Assembly: GCA_045585895.1 (NCBI GenBank)
Contig: JAZMZI010000019.1
Coordinates: forward strand, 1-14,008
Length of the DNA: 14,008 bases
Direction of reading: 5' to 3'
Source: SVTX01 sp045585895
Lineage (GTDB): Bacteria > Bacillota > Clostridia > Oscillospirales > CAG-272
The first letter of the stretch is position 1. Each line of letters begins with the position of its first letter. The notes beneath the pieces are model-generated. The model had not been told where the DNA came from, searched no databases, and saw nothing but the letters and a program-made list of their open reading frames with translations. Made by a program: the position numbers and the translations under genes. This document shows, one piece after another, positions 5,939-13,566 of the stretch.

Positions 5939-7912
5939 TCAAATATCGAGGTTTTCGGCAAGACGCGCGTTCTGCTCGATAAATATACGTCTCGGCTCGA
6001 CCTTGTCACCCATAAGAAGCGAGAACATCTCGTCGCAGGCGATAGCATCCTCGACCGTAACCTTAAGAATGGTTCTTCTTGCGGGGTCCATAGTAGTCTC
6101 CCAAAGCTGATCTGCGTCCATCTCACCAAGACCCTTATATCTGTCGGCTTCGATGTTAGAAGTATTTCCGCTCTCGCCCGCAAGCTCTGCTATATATTTA
6201 TCTCTTTCTGCATCTGAGAATGCGTATTTTTCGTTGCCCTGTTTAGCGCCTCTCTTATATACCTTGTAAAGCGGAGGCTGAGCCAAAAATACGTGTCCAT
6301 CCTCTATAAGCTGACGCATATGTCTGAAAAGGAAGGTAAGGAGCAGAATTCTGATGTGAGAACCGTCTACGTCCGCATCGGCCATTATTATTATCTTTCC
6401 GTAACGGAGCTTTGCCATATCGAATTCGTCTCCGATACCGCAACCCAGCGCCTGAATGATCGGTATAAGCGACTGATTTCCGTAAACCTTGTCAACTCTC
6501 GTCTTTTCAACGTTCAAAACCTTACCGCGAAGAGGCAATATCGCTTGGAACTTGGAGTTTCTTCCCTGCTTTGCCGAGCCTCCCGCAGAGTCTCCCTCTA
6601 CGAGATAAAGCTCGGTAAGAGTAGCGTCCTTTTCCTGACAGTCCGCAAGCTTTCCGGGAAGCGAGCTTCCCTCAAAGAGACCTTTACGTCTCGTAGCTTC
6701 TCTTGCCTTTCTTGCCGCCTCTCTCGCTCTCGATGCGGCAAGAGCCTTATCAAGAATAGCCTTTGCGGTAGCGGGATTTTCTTCAAGGTAATCGGTAAGC
6801 TTCTGAGTTACCGTATTTTCAACGAGGGTTCTGATATCCGAGTTACCAAGCTTTGCCTTGGTCTGGCTCTCAAACTGCGCGTCCTGAAGCTTTACGGATA
6901 CGACGGCGCAAAGTCCTTCTCTTACGTCCTCGCCCGAAAGATTCTTATCGCTGTCCTTTAAGATCTTTGCTTTTCTCGCGTAGTCATTAAGAACTCTCGT
7001 AAGACCCGATTTAAAGCCCGTCTCGTGAGTACCGCCCTCGATAGTATTCATATTGTTTGCGAAGGTCATTACGTTCTCGTAATATCCGTCGTTATACTGG
7101 AGCGCGATCTCGGCAACGCTGGTATCCTTCTCCGCTTTCATATAGATAACGTCGGGATGTACGGGATCGTTATTTCTGGTCTCGGTAAGATAACTTACGA
7201 AGGATTTGATACCTCCTTCAAAGCAAAGCTCGTTTACAACGGGTTCGTTTTCTCTGTTATCTATAAGAACTATTCTTATACCCGCATTAAGGAAGCTCTG
7301 TTCTCTCATACGGTTAAGAAGGGTATCGTAATCGAATACCGTCTCCTCGAAAATTTCGGGGTCGGGCTTAAAGGTTACCTTTACACCGTGAGGACGCTCG
7401 GGAGAATCTCCCTCACAGACGAATTTTCTCGCTACAACGCCTCTTTCAAATCTTTCGGTATATCTCTTACCCTCGTAGCAGTCATCAAGCTCTACCCACA
7501 GAGAAAGGGCGTTTACGACCGACGCACCAACACCGTGGAGACCGCCTGCGATCTTATATCCGCCGCCGCCGAACTTTCCTCCCGCGTGAAGAATGGTATA
7601 AACCACCTCGGGCGTAGGTATTCCTTCCTTGGGGTGAATTCCCGCAGGGATTCCTCGTCCGTTGTCCTCTACGGTCACACTGTTATCGTAATTAAGCGTT
7701 ACCGTGATCTTATCGCAGTATCCCGCCAGTGCCTCGTCGATAGAGTTATCAACGATCTCATAAACGAGGTGATGAAGTCCGCGGATAGAGGTAGTACCGA
7801 TATACATACCGGGTCTCTTTCTTACCGCTTCAAGTCCTTCAAGCACTTGTATCTCGTTTTCGCCGTAATGCTGCTCTTCCGTTTCTACCGTCTTTTTGAT
7901 CTCTTCAGACAT
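5939..7912 (-). CDS. gyrB: DNA gyrase subunit B
   Basis: GyrB is the ATPase subunit of gyrase. Counting from the ATG at 7912 (657 residues), the GHKL ATPase domain carries EIVDNSIDEA at about 52-61, with Glu52 as the likely catalytic base, and glycine-rich loops DNGRGIP and GGLHGVGASVVNALS. The TOPRIM domain has EGDSAGGSAKQGR from Glu440 and DADVD at 512-516, which bind the metal ions. LPLRGKVLNVEK and the terminal ENLDI point to GyrB rather than ParE. I prefer the ATG at 7912 (MSEEIKK), although AAAGGA lies a rather long 12 bases upstream. In-frame starts at 7924 (ATG) and 7933 (TTG) would add 4 or 7 residues. It lies 48 bases after remB and ends recF-remB-gyrB; its usual partner gyrA is 1.7 kb downstream, beyond mreCD. 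Confidence 0.97.
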   Translation of the reverse strand: MSEEIKKTVETEEQHYGENEIQVLEGLEAVRKRPGMYIGTTSIRGLHHLVYEIVDNSIDEALAGYCDKITVTLNYDNSVTVEDNGRGIPAGIHPKEGIPTPEVVYTILHAGGKFGGGGYKIAGGLHGVGASVVNALSLWVELDDCYEGKRYTERFERGVVARKFVCEGDSPERPHGVKVTFKPDPEIFEETVFDYDTLLNRMREQSFLNAGIRIVLIDNRENEPVVNELCFEGGIKSFVSYLTETRNNDPVHPDVIYMKAEKDTSVAEIALQYNDGYYENVMTFANNMNTIEGGTHETGFKSGLTRVLNDYARKAKILKDSDKNLSGEDVREGLCAVVSVKLQDAQFESQTKAKLGNSDIRTLVENTVTQKLTDYLEENPATAKAILDKALAASRAREAARKAREATRRKGLFEGSSLPGKLADCQEKDATLTELYLVEGDSAGGSAKQGRNSKFQAILPLRGKVLNVEKTRVDKVYGNQSLIPIIQALGCGIGDEFDMAKLRYGKIIIMADADVDGSHIRILLLTFLFRHMRQLIEDGHVFLAQPPLYKVYKRGAKQGNEKYAFSDAERDKYIAELAGESGNTSNIEADRYKGLGEMDADQLWETTMDPARRTILKVTVEDAIACDEMFSLLMGDKVEPRRIFIEQNARLAENLDI

Positions 7913-7960
7913 TTTTATATCCATTCCTTTCAAAATTGACCTTGCTGTGTTAAAAATTGC

Positions 7961-8215
7961 TTATATATCGTTTTCTGTTCTTCCAAGAAGTGCCGTAGTG
8001 GAGATCTGGGAAAAGCATATCATATATTTTCCGTTTTCTTTATAAAGAATAAAGGATTTCGGTATCTCGTCCTTTGCCGATATCACGAGACTTTCTCTCT
8101 CTGCGTCGGACAAAAACTTTCTCGTTATACCCGATACGGTGCAATTATCCATATCGAATATTCCAAGGATGTCTTTTTCTCTTATATTTTTGTTATTTCC
8201 TGCGTGAAGGTACAT
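7961..8215 (-). CDS. remB: extracellular matrix regulator RemB (DUF370/YaaB family)
   Basis: This 84-residue protein matches the YaaB/RemB type of the DUF370 family. The family start M-Y-hydrophobic-H-G is seen as MYLHAGNN, followed by the conserved DILGIFDMDN at 15-24 and a central PKSFILY at 52-58. In Bacillus subtilis RemA is a DNA-binding activator of matrix genes, and RemB, encoded between recF and gyrB, also promotes matrix expression; whether this protein binds DNA is inferred. The position is the same as in Bacillus: it starts 8 bases after the recF stop codon, and its ribosome binding site (TGAGGT) overlaps that stop, so translation is probably coupled. The family is typical of Firmicutes, which supports the taxonomic call. 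Confidence 0.9.
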   Translation of the reverse strand: MYLHAGNNKNIREKDILGIFDMDNCTVSGITRKFLSDAERESLVISAKDEIPKSFILYKENGKYMICFSQISTTALLGRTENDI

Positions 8216-8223
8216 TTTTTACC

Positions 8224-9336
8224 TCATGTTATCTCAAATTTACCGTTTTTGACCGAGATCGTTCTGTCAGCGTTTACAGAATTACTTTCACAGCAGGTAA
8301 GTATCACTTGCTTACCCTTAAGATTTGACAAAAGATATTGTCTTCTGCCAAAGTCAAGTTCGCTCAGAACGTCGTCAAAGAGAAATACGGGATAATCTCC
8401 TCCGCACTCGTCCTTAATGATCTCGCCTTCCGCAAGCTTCAAAGCAAGAGAAAGCGATCTCTGCTGACCCTGTGAGGCGAAAATACGCGCTCTGTTGCCG
8501 TTAAGAGAAATTTCCATATCATCCTTGTGAATTCCCCACAATGTGGCTCCTGCGCCGATCTCGCGGTCGTGATGGCTCTGATACAGACTTCTGTACGCCT
8601 CGCGGCATTTGTCTGCGTCAAAGCATTCATCCTCACTTAGCTTACAGGACGAAATATACTCTATTTCGGGAAGCTCTCTTTCACCCGTCATATCGGCAAA
8701 ACATTCCGACACATATTTTTTAAGCTTTTCAATATATCTTACTCTGTATCCCGTAATAACCGCAGCTTCTTCTGCTAACTGATCGGAAAACAGATCGATC
8801 ATAGAATCAAAACCGCTTCTGTTTTCTTCAGCGTCTTTTATAAGCACGTTCCGCTCTTTGAGAATAGTCGCGTACCTTTGAAGCGATCTCATATAAAGAG
8901 GTCTTATCTGCGAGATCGCAACGTCAAGAAAGCTTCGCCGCAGCTGAGGTCCTTCTTTTATGATCGAAAGATGCTCAGGACAAAATAAAACTACCTTAAA
9001 GCTTCCGACCATCTCCGATGTCCTTGCTACCCTCAAACCGTTTTGCTCTACTCTTTTTGCGCGCCTGTCGGAGAATATCCGCATAGAGATGTCCATATCT
9101 CTCGTATCGTCGGTGTAGCCGTTTTTGATAAAACAGTATTCTTCTCCGAATCTGATAGTATCCTTGTCGTTACCCTGCCTGAAGCTCTTGCCGAGAGCGG
9201 TTATATATATAGCCTCCAGCAGATTGGTCTTTCCTTGAGCATTCTCTCCGATAAGCACGTTCGTGCCTTGGCAAAATTCAACGTTTGCCGATTCTATATT
9301 TCTGAAATTTTCAACGTATATATTACGACAAAACAT
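8224..9336 (-). CDS. recF: DNA replication and repair protein RecF
   Basis: RecF is an SMC/ABC-like ATPase which, with RecO and RecR, helps load RecA at single-stranded gaps. The 370-residue length is normal. The Walker A motif is GENAQGKT at residues 30-37, the ABC signature SQGQQRS is at 288-294, and the Walker B/D-loop FLFDDVLSELD lies at about 318-328, so the ATPase site looks intact. The ATG at 9336 follows GGAGG with a 5-base spacer. It is separated from dnaN by a 320-base repeat-rich gap, unlike the compact dnaN-yaaA-recF arrangement of many Firmicutes, and is tightly linked to remB downstream. No promoter was confidently found in the gap, so read-through from dnaN is possible. Confidence 0.97.
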   Translation of the reverse strand: MFCRNIYVENFRNIESANVEFCQGTNVLIGENAQGKTNLLEAIYITALGKSFRQGNDKDTIRFGEEYCFIKNGYTDDTRDMDISMRIFSDRRAKRVEQNGLRVARTSEMVGSFKVVLFCPEHLSIIKEGPQLRRSFLDVAISQIRPLYMRSLQRYATILKERNVLIKDAEENRSGFDSMIDLFSDQLAEEAAVITGYRVRYIEKLKKYVSECFADMTGERELPEIEYISSCKLSEDECFDADKCREAYRSLYQSHHDREIGAGATLWGIHKDDMEISLNGNRARIFASQGQQRSLSLALKLAEGEIIKDECGGDYPVFLFDDVLSELDFGRRQYLLSNLKGKQVILTCCESNSVNADRTISVKNGKFEIT

Positions 9337-9351
9337 TCCTGCCTCCGGCGG

Positions 9352-9380
9352 CTTAAACCTTTTTAGAAAAAAGGTTTAAG
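9352..9380. repeat. perfect 13-bp hairpin upstream of recF
   Basis: CTTAAACCTTTTT at 9352-9364 pairs exactly with 9368-9380 around a 3-base loop. It lies 15 bases from the recF start codon and just beyond its ribosome binding site. The arm core CCTTTTT...AAAAAGG is shared with the hairpin at 9585-9610, suggesting a common origin. Confidence 0.75.
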
Positions 9381-9584
9381 AATCCAAAAACTTTTAAAAA
9401 ATTGTTTTATTATCAAAAATTGTGTATCTGAAAATTAACGTTCACGGGGCGTCGAGGATGTCGCCACGCAACGATCGATTTAAATCGACTTGCAACACGA
9501 TAGCAGATGCGCTTCGTTTAAAATCAAACCCACTTCAAATAACAAATGGATTTAATCTTATCTTTTTTGTGGAAGTTTTTTGGC

Positions 9585-9610
9585 TCCACCTTTTTTTCAA
9601 AAAAGGTGGA
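9585..9610. repeat. perfect 12-bp hairpin downstream of dnaN
   Basis: TCCACCTTTTTT at 9585-9596 is the exact reverse complement of 9599-9610, with a 2-base centre. It could act as a processing or weak termination structure after dnaN, but the T-run lies inside the stem rather than after it, so I call it a repeat. Confidence 0.7.
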
Positions 9611-9611
9611 A

Positions 9612-9638
9612 CGCATCCTTCGCATCCTTCGCGTTCTT
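9612..9638. repeat. three-copy 9-base tandem repeat after dnaN
   Basis: CGCATCCTT occurs at 9612-9620 and 9621-9629 and in a diverged form, CGCGTTCTT, at 9630-9638. Further weak copies (CGCCTCTCCT, CGCGTTCCTT) continue into the dnaN stop codon at 9657. It adjoins the hairpin at 9585-9610 and may be part of the same element. Confidence 0.65.
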
Positions 9639-9656
9639 CGCCTCTCCTCGCGTTCC

Positions 9657-10805
9657 TTAATCTCTGGTTCTTACGGGAAGGAGCATAAAGAGCTCGCTGC
9701 CGCTTTCTTCGTCGCAAGGCTCGATATTAATACCCATAAGGGGAGAAGACATAGAGAGCTTAACTACGTCGCTTCTGCAGGCTCTTACGCTGTCTATAAG
9801 GAATCTGTTATTGAATGCGATTGAAATATCGTCGCCGCTGTGCTCAACGTTGAATTCGTCGTAAATACTGCCCGCGGAGGATACTGCGGATACCTTCATA
9901 ACGTCGTCGCAGACTTCAACTCTTACGTGAGAACGAACGCTGCCCGCAATTCTTTCCTCGGTGATAAGAGAAGCCTTTTCAAGAGCTGCCAAAAGTCTCT
10001 GCTTTTCAGCCTTTACTTCGATCTTGTGATTCTTGATAATAATGCTGTTGTAATTTACGAATTCACCTACGATAAGCCTTGTAAAAAATGTAAGGTCGTC
10101 GAATGCAACTACCATATTCTTATGGCTCATATATACGGTAACGGTATCCTCATCGTCGTCGGAAAGAAGCTTTGTAAGCTCGTTTACGGACTTAACGGGA
10201 ACTATAAAGGAATAATCAACTCCTCTTGAGGAATTTTCAAGCTTTTTAAGCTCGGATTCCGCAGTACATACCGCAAGCTTAAAGCCGTCGCATGACACAG
10301 TGTTGATCTCATCCTCACTCGTCTTGATAAAACAACCGTTAAGAACAGGTCTGGGCTCGTTTACACCCATTGCGTAAGAAACCTTCGAAAGCATCGTTTT
10401 AAGTTGAGCTTGATTGATAACGAATCCCTTTTCGGAAATAAGATCGGGGATCTCGGGGAAATCGGATGCCTTAAGCGCTCCGGTTCTGTGAGAGCTTTTT
10501 CCGCACTCGAAAAGAACGCCGAGCTTTTCATCAACGGTAAGAGTTATTTCCTCACCGTCCATAACGCGAAGCGTCTGATTGAACTTCTGCGCGTTGATTA
10601 TGTAAGAACCCTGTTCTTCAACTTCACAATCAACACTGATCTTCATTCCCTTTTCAAGATCAAATGCAGTGAGAGTACAACTGTCACTTGAATTTGCCTC
10701 GATAAGGATACCTTCAACCGCGGTAAGAGTGCTCTTACCCGAAACTACGCTCATAAGGGGAGAAAGCTTGTTGCTTATTTCCTGTCTGTTAAATGTGATC
10801 TTCAT
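9657..10805 (-). CDS. dnaN: DNA polymerase III sliding clamp (beta subunit)
   Basis: DnaN forms the ring that tethers the replicative polymerase to DNA and serves as docking platform for repair and regulatory proteins. The 382 residues, similar to the B. subtilis length, fit the three repeated clamp domains. Recognisable family segments are NEPRPVLNGCFI at 149-160, SCDGFKLAVC at 171-180, and a C-terminal MLLPVR close to the end, as in other clamps. The ATG at 10805 follows a strong AGGAGG with a spacer of about 6 bases. It lies downstream of dnaA across the putative origin. A weak promoter-like pair (TTGGCG, 17 bases, TAATAT on the minus strand near 10870-10900) could drive it, but read-through from dnaA is equally possible. 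Confidence 0.97.
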   Translation of the reverse strand: MKITFNRQEISNKLSPLMSVVSGKSTLTAVEGILIEANSSDSCTLTAFDLEKGMKISVDCEVEEQGSYIINAQKFNQTLRVMDGEEITLTVDEKLGVLFECGKSSHRTGALKASDFPEIPDLISEKGFVINQAQLKTMLSKVSYAMGVNEPRPVLNGCFIKTSEDEINTVSCDGFKLAVCTAESELKKLENSSRGVDYSFIVPVKSVNELTKLLSDDDEDTVTVYMSHKNMVVAFDDLTFFTRLIVGEFVNYNSIIIKNHKIEVKAEKQRLLAALEKASLITEERIAGSVRSHVRVEVCDDVMKVSAVSSAGSIYDEFNVEHSGDDISIAFNNRFLIDSVRACRSDVVKLSMSSPLMGINIEPCDEESGSELFMLLPVRTRD

Positions 10806-11172
10806 AAAAAACCTCCTGTTTGCCGATCTTCTCGCGCACGCGATAGAAAGAACGACTGAATGATTGATAGAATATATTAGTATCAGTAGTATAGGTCGCC
10901 AAATTGTGGAAAAGTAACCGTTTCTCTTTTTTTACAAGGATTTTTTATCCACACCGAAAAGTAGATTATTTACTTTAAATCTTCCGATATCTTTTTTTAA
11001 TCAAAGAAAATCAACGTTTTAAATCTTGGTTCAAGCATTAAAAATTACTTTTACGGTTTTTATTTTAAAATTTAAGTTTTCCACGTCAAGTAAACGCTGT
11101 TGAAAAGTGGATAATAATGTAATATCCTTGTTTTAAAAGAGTTTTAAAGGACAAAAGTATGTTGAAAACCCA
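10806..11172. other. candidate oriC: dnaN-dnaA gap with DnaA boxes and AT-rich core
   Basis: This 367-base gap has one perfect DnaA box and three near-matches: TGTGGAAAA (10905-10913), TTATCCACA (10945-10953), TTTTCCACG (11077-11085) and AGTGGATAA (11106-11114). The stretch between them (about 10954-11076) is very AT-rich. It holds a direct repeat TTTAAATCTT (10974-10983 and 11018-11027) and GATATCTTTTTTT at 10986-10998, which resembles the E. coli 13-mer unwinding repeats. In B. subtilis the unwinding site also lies between dnaA and dnaN. Function is inferred from position and motifs. Confidence 0.75.
10945..10953 (+). promoter_or_regulatory. perfect consensus DnaA box
   Basis: The sequence TTATCCACA matches the DnaA box consensus at all nine positions. 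It borders the AT-rich core of the candidate origin and is the only perfect box I found in the window. Confidence 0.8.
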
Positions 11173-12558
11173 TTATTCCTTAATTTCTTTTATCAGCTCG
11201 TTGATCTCGATCTCAACTGCGGGTGAGGACGCGATCTTTTTTTCTATCGCATCGATAGAAGAAATTACGGTAGAGTGGTCTCTGTTGAAAAGCTTTCCGA
11301 TATTCGGAAGTGACATTTCGGTGATCGTTCTTATAAGATATATTGCAACGTGTCTTGCTTGTGCCACGTCCTTTACTCTCGATTTTCCTACAAGTTCGGA
11401 TTTGCTTACGTCGTATTTTTTCTCGATAGCGGCAAATATCTTGTCTACGGTAACTCCAACCGGCTCAGCTCCGCCCAAAAGCTCCGTCATAATACTCTTG
11501 GCTCTGTCAAGGGTTATTTCGTTGCCTTCAAGGAATTTGATGGCTACGAGCTTTTTAACAGCTCCCTCGATCTGACGGATGTGAGTACGGAGATTTTCCG
11601 CAAGATATGTAATTATCTCGTCAGAGACCGTAATTCCCGCCTGAGAGATCTTATTTTTAAAGATCGCTATTCTCAATTCAAGATCCGGCGGCTGGATGTC
11701 TGCTATAAGTCCCCATTCAAACCTCGTTTTAAGTCTGTCCTCAAGAGTTTTGATATCCTTGGGAGGACGATCGGAGGTCAGAATTATCTGTTTACCTTCT
11801 TCGTAAAGAGCGTTGAAGGTATGGAAAAACTCTTCTTGCGTAGATTCCTTACCTGCGATAAACTGAATATCGTCGATAAGCAGAACGTCGCAGGTTCTGT
11901 ATTTATCTCTGAATTTTGAGATAGACTTTTTGGCAAGGCTCTCGATCATCTGATTTGTAAAATCTTCACCTTTGATGTATATAATATTTGCAAAAGGATT
12001 TTTTATCTTGATTTCGTTTGTGACCGCATAAAGCAAGTGAGTTTTACCGAGACCGCTTGGTCCGTAGATAAAAAGTGGGTTATAATCCTGAGCGGGACGG
12101 TCTGCAACGGCGATACAAGCGGCGTGAGCAAACTTATTGGAGCTTCCGACGATAAAGTTATCGAAGGTATATTCAAAGTTTACTGCAGGCATCGTAGAGC
12201 CTATTATGGGAGGAACGAAAGTGTTATCCTCTCTCTTATCTCTTTCGGGCATAAGATCCTCGCCCGTGATCTGGTTGCGGATCTTTTCAACGCTTACAGA
12301 CGGATTTTTGGATACAACTATGATCTTTACGTCGAAGCCCATAGAATCACTGAATATCTCCTCAAGCTGGGCAACGTATTTTTCTTTAATTATTTTCATT
12401 TTAAATTCGGAAGTGGTTTCCATTGTGATCGTAGTTCCCGAAAAAGAAACTATTTCAAGGTCTCCGAACCAAAGATTCATAGCGGTAGAGCTTAGGTTTT
12501 TCTTCATAAGGTCCTGAACCAAAGCCCAGATCTCATTTATTTCCTTTAAGTAATCCAT
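11173..12558 (-). CDS. dnaA: chromosomal replication initiator DnaA
   Basis: DnaA binds DnaA boxes at oriC, oligomerises with ATP and melts the origin. The 461 residues contain N-terminal domain I (about 1-80, with the FWF-type helix around Trp30), a short linker, and the AAA+ domain with Walker A GPSGLGKTH at 166-174, Walker B LLIDD at 226-230, a sensor segment ILTSDRPP at 259-266 and a likely arginine finger in LKTRFEWG near 279. The helix-turn-helix domain IV carries the DnaA signature VGKSRVKDVAQARHVAIYLIR from 390 and the base-reading RDHST at 426-430. The standard DNA-binding motif predicts TTATCCACA recognition, which agrees with the neighbouring gap. The ATG at 12558 follows AAAGGA with 7 bases between. 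A sigma-A-like promoter lies about 70-100 bases upstream. Confidence 0.98.
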   Translation of the reverse strand: MDYLKEINEIWALVQDLMKKNLSSTAMNLWFGDLEIVSFSGTTITMETTSEFKMKIIKEKYVAQLEEIFSDSMGFDVKIIVVSKNPSVSVEKIRNQITGEDLMPERDKREDNTFVPPIIGSTMPAVNFEYTFDNFIVGSSNKFAHAACIAVADRPAQDYNPLFIYGPSGLGKTHLLYAVTNEIKIKNPFANIIYIKGEDFTNQMIESLAKKSISKFRDKYRTCDVLLIDDIQFIAGKESTQEEFFHTFNALYEEGKQIILTSDRPPKDIKTLEDRLKTRFEWGLIADIQPPDLELRIAIFKNKISQAGITVSDEIITYLAENLRTHIRQIEGAVKKLVAIKFLEGNEITLDRAKSIMTELLGGAEPVGVTVDKIFAAIEKKYDVSKSELVGKSRVKDVAQARHVAIYLIRTITEMSLPNIGKLFNRDHSTVISSIDAIEKKIASSPAVEIEINELIKEIKE

Positions 12559-12630
12559 AAAAAGATCCTTTCTTTTTAATATTGCCCATATATTATAATT
12601 AATATAAATAATATAATAATATATATCACA

Positions 12631-12659
12631 ATTATATCACATTTTTCTCTCTTTTTCAA
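12631..12659 (-). promoter_or_regulatory. sigma-A-type extended -10 promoter for dnaA
   Basis: On the minus strand a -35 element TTGAAA (12654-12659) is followed by exactly 17 bases and a perfect -10 TATAAT (12631-12636), preceded by TGA to give an extended TGnTATAAT. Transcription would start near 12624, leaving a leader of about 65 bases before the dnaA ATG. The TGTGATATA stretch spanning the -10 recurs immediately downstream, which may be a protein-binding repeat or simple AT bias. Confidence 0.8.
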
Positions 12660-12684
12660 GTAACGATCAGTATTAAAATATAAA

Positions 12685-12712
12685 AAAAATCCTTATATTA
12701 TAAAGGATTTTT
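12685..12712. terminator. second terminator-like hairpin upstream of dnaA
   Basis: AAAAATCCTT (12685-12694) pairs exactly with 12703-12712 around an 8-base loop. Runs of A on one side and T on the other give a terminator-like shape in both directions. The stem is AT-rich and weaker than the one at 12812-12847. It may back up that terminator and insulate dnaA from ribosomal protein transcription. Confidence 0.5.
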
Positions 12713-12811
12713 AAAATTTACATTTTTTTAACATTTTAGTGTGACGTTTAAGTTCATTATTTACCGGTAAAAGTAGAAAATAAAGGTATTTCATATATGT
12801 AAAATGAAAAT

Positions 12812-12847
12812 AAAAAATGAGAAGATTAAAAAATCTTCTCATTTTTT
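12812..12847. terminator. strong bidirectional terminator after rplA
   Basis: A perfect 16-bp stem pairs 12812-12827 with 12832-12847 around AAAA, with six-base A and T tracts closing it. It starts 16 bases after the rplA stop codon and is clearly placed to end the rplK-rplA transcript before dnaA. Confidence 0.93.
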
Positions 12848-12863
12848 ATTAAAATATTATCGA

Positions 12864-13550
12864 TTAACCGAGCTTAGCCTGATTGATCTTGATACCGGGG
12901 CCCATGGTGGAAGCAACAGTGCAGCTCTTAATGTACTGACCCTTTGCAGCAGCGGGCTTTGCCTTGATAATAGCACCAAGAAGAGTATCAAAGTTCTCCT
13001 GAAGCTTAGCCTCACCGAAGGATGCCTTACCGATGGGGCAGTGGATGATGTTGGTCTTATCAAGTCTGTACTCGATCTTACCTGCCTTAGCCTCAGTTAC
13101 AGCCTTTGCAACGTCGGGAGTAACGGTACCTGCCTTAGGAGAAGGCATAAGTCCCTTAGGACCGAGAACCTTACCGAGACGACCGATAACACCCATCATA
13201 TCGGGGGATGCGATAACTACGTCGAAATCGAACCAGTTTTCCTGCTGGATCTTTTCAGCATATTCAAGACCGCCTGCGTAATCTGCGCCTGCGTCGAGAG
13301 CCTTCTGAACGTTGTCACCCTTTGCGAAAACGAGAACCTTTACGCTCTTACCTGTTCCGTTGGGGAGAACGACAGCGCCTCTGACCTGCTGGTCTGCGTG
13401 ACGGGAGTCAACGCCGAGACGAACGTGTACTTCAATAGTTTCATCAAACTTCGCCTTGGAAGTCTGGCAAACAAGACCAAGAGCCTCGGAAGGATCGTAG
13501 AGTCTGTTCTTTTCAACGAGCTTTACGCTGTCAATATATTTCTTTCCCAT
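12864..13550 (-). CDS. rplA: 50S ribosomal protein L1
   Basis: L1 forms the mobile stalk near the ribosomal E site, helps release deacylated tRNA, and in many bacteria represses its own operon by binding mRNA. The 228 residues match the usual size. The family signature region ASPDMMGVIGRLGKVLGPKG lies at 114-133, followed by LMPSPKAGTVT; the C-terminal TMGPGIKIN is also typical. The ATG at 13550 follows AGGAGG at 13560-13565 with a 9-base spacer, and the gap after rplK is 16 bases. The usual downstream genes rplJ and rplL are absent: a terminator and then dnaA follow instead. Confidence 0.98.
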   Translation of the reverse strand: MGKKYIDSVKLVEKNRLYDPSEALGLVCQTSKAKFDETIEVHVRLGVDSRHADQQVRGAVVLPNGTGKSVKVLVFAKGDNVQKALDAGADYAGGLEYAEKIQQENWFDFDVVIASPDMMGVIGRLGKVLGPKGLMPSPKAGTVTPDVAKAVTEAKAGKIEYRLDKTNIIHCPIGKASFGEAKLQENFDTLLGAIIKAKPAAAKGQYIKSCTVASTMGPGIKINQAKLG

Positions 13551-13566
13551 TTCTACTTACCTCCTA

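Larger units (their letters stand above)
9337..9656. other. 320-base dnaN-recF gap filled with hairpins and repeats
   Basis: No credible gene is present; the overlapping short ORFs are low-complexity. From left to right it holds a 13-bp hairpin (9352-9380), an AT-rich stretch, a more GC-rich part at 9439-9517 with the palindrome TCGATTTAAATCGA at 9475-9488, a 12-bp hairpin (9585-9610), and degenerate 9-base tandem repeats running up to the dnaN stop codon. Neither hairpin is followed by a T-run outside its stem. This make-up suggests one or more dispersed extragenic elements inserted between dnaN and recF. Confidence 0.6.
12559..12863. other. AT-rich dnaA leader and rplA-dnaA gap
   Basis: This 305-base stretch is extremely AT-rich. 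It contains the dnaA ribosome binding site (12566-12571), a long A/T-alternating leader (about 12575-12630), the dnaA promoter (12631-12659), a terminator-like hairpin (12685-12712) and the strong rplA terminator (12812-12847). I found no convincing DnaA box in it, so dnaA autoregulation through boxes at its promoter is not evident. No gene is visible. Confidence 0.7.

Noticed and set aside
1633..7933. The two topoisomerase genes might be topoisomerase IV (parC/parE)
   Set aside because: The GyrA box (QHRGGKG), the GyrB segment LNVEK and the recF-remB-gyrB context all favour gyrase.
7025..7939. 304-codon open frame on the plus strand opposite gyrB
   Set aside because: Antisense shadow of gyrB with low-information composition; the gyrB frame is certain.
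9352..9610. The two dnaN-recF hairpins as intrinsic terminators
   Set aside because: Their T-runs lie inside the stems and no T tract follows on the transcribed strand, so they are reported as repeats.
9612..9658. CRISPR array suggested by short repeats
   Set aside because: Repeats are 9 bases, contiguous and degenerate, with no spacers; no cas gene is present.
9422..9717. Small ORFs of 60-92 codons in the dnaN-recF gap, including a possible yaaA remnant
   Set aside because: They overlap each other and the repeats, are rich in Arg/Ser low-complexity runs, and show no S4-domain pattern.
12559..12863. DnaA boxes upstream of dnaA
   Set aside because: I found no site within one mismatch of TTATCCACA there, so a second origin half at this place is not supported.
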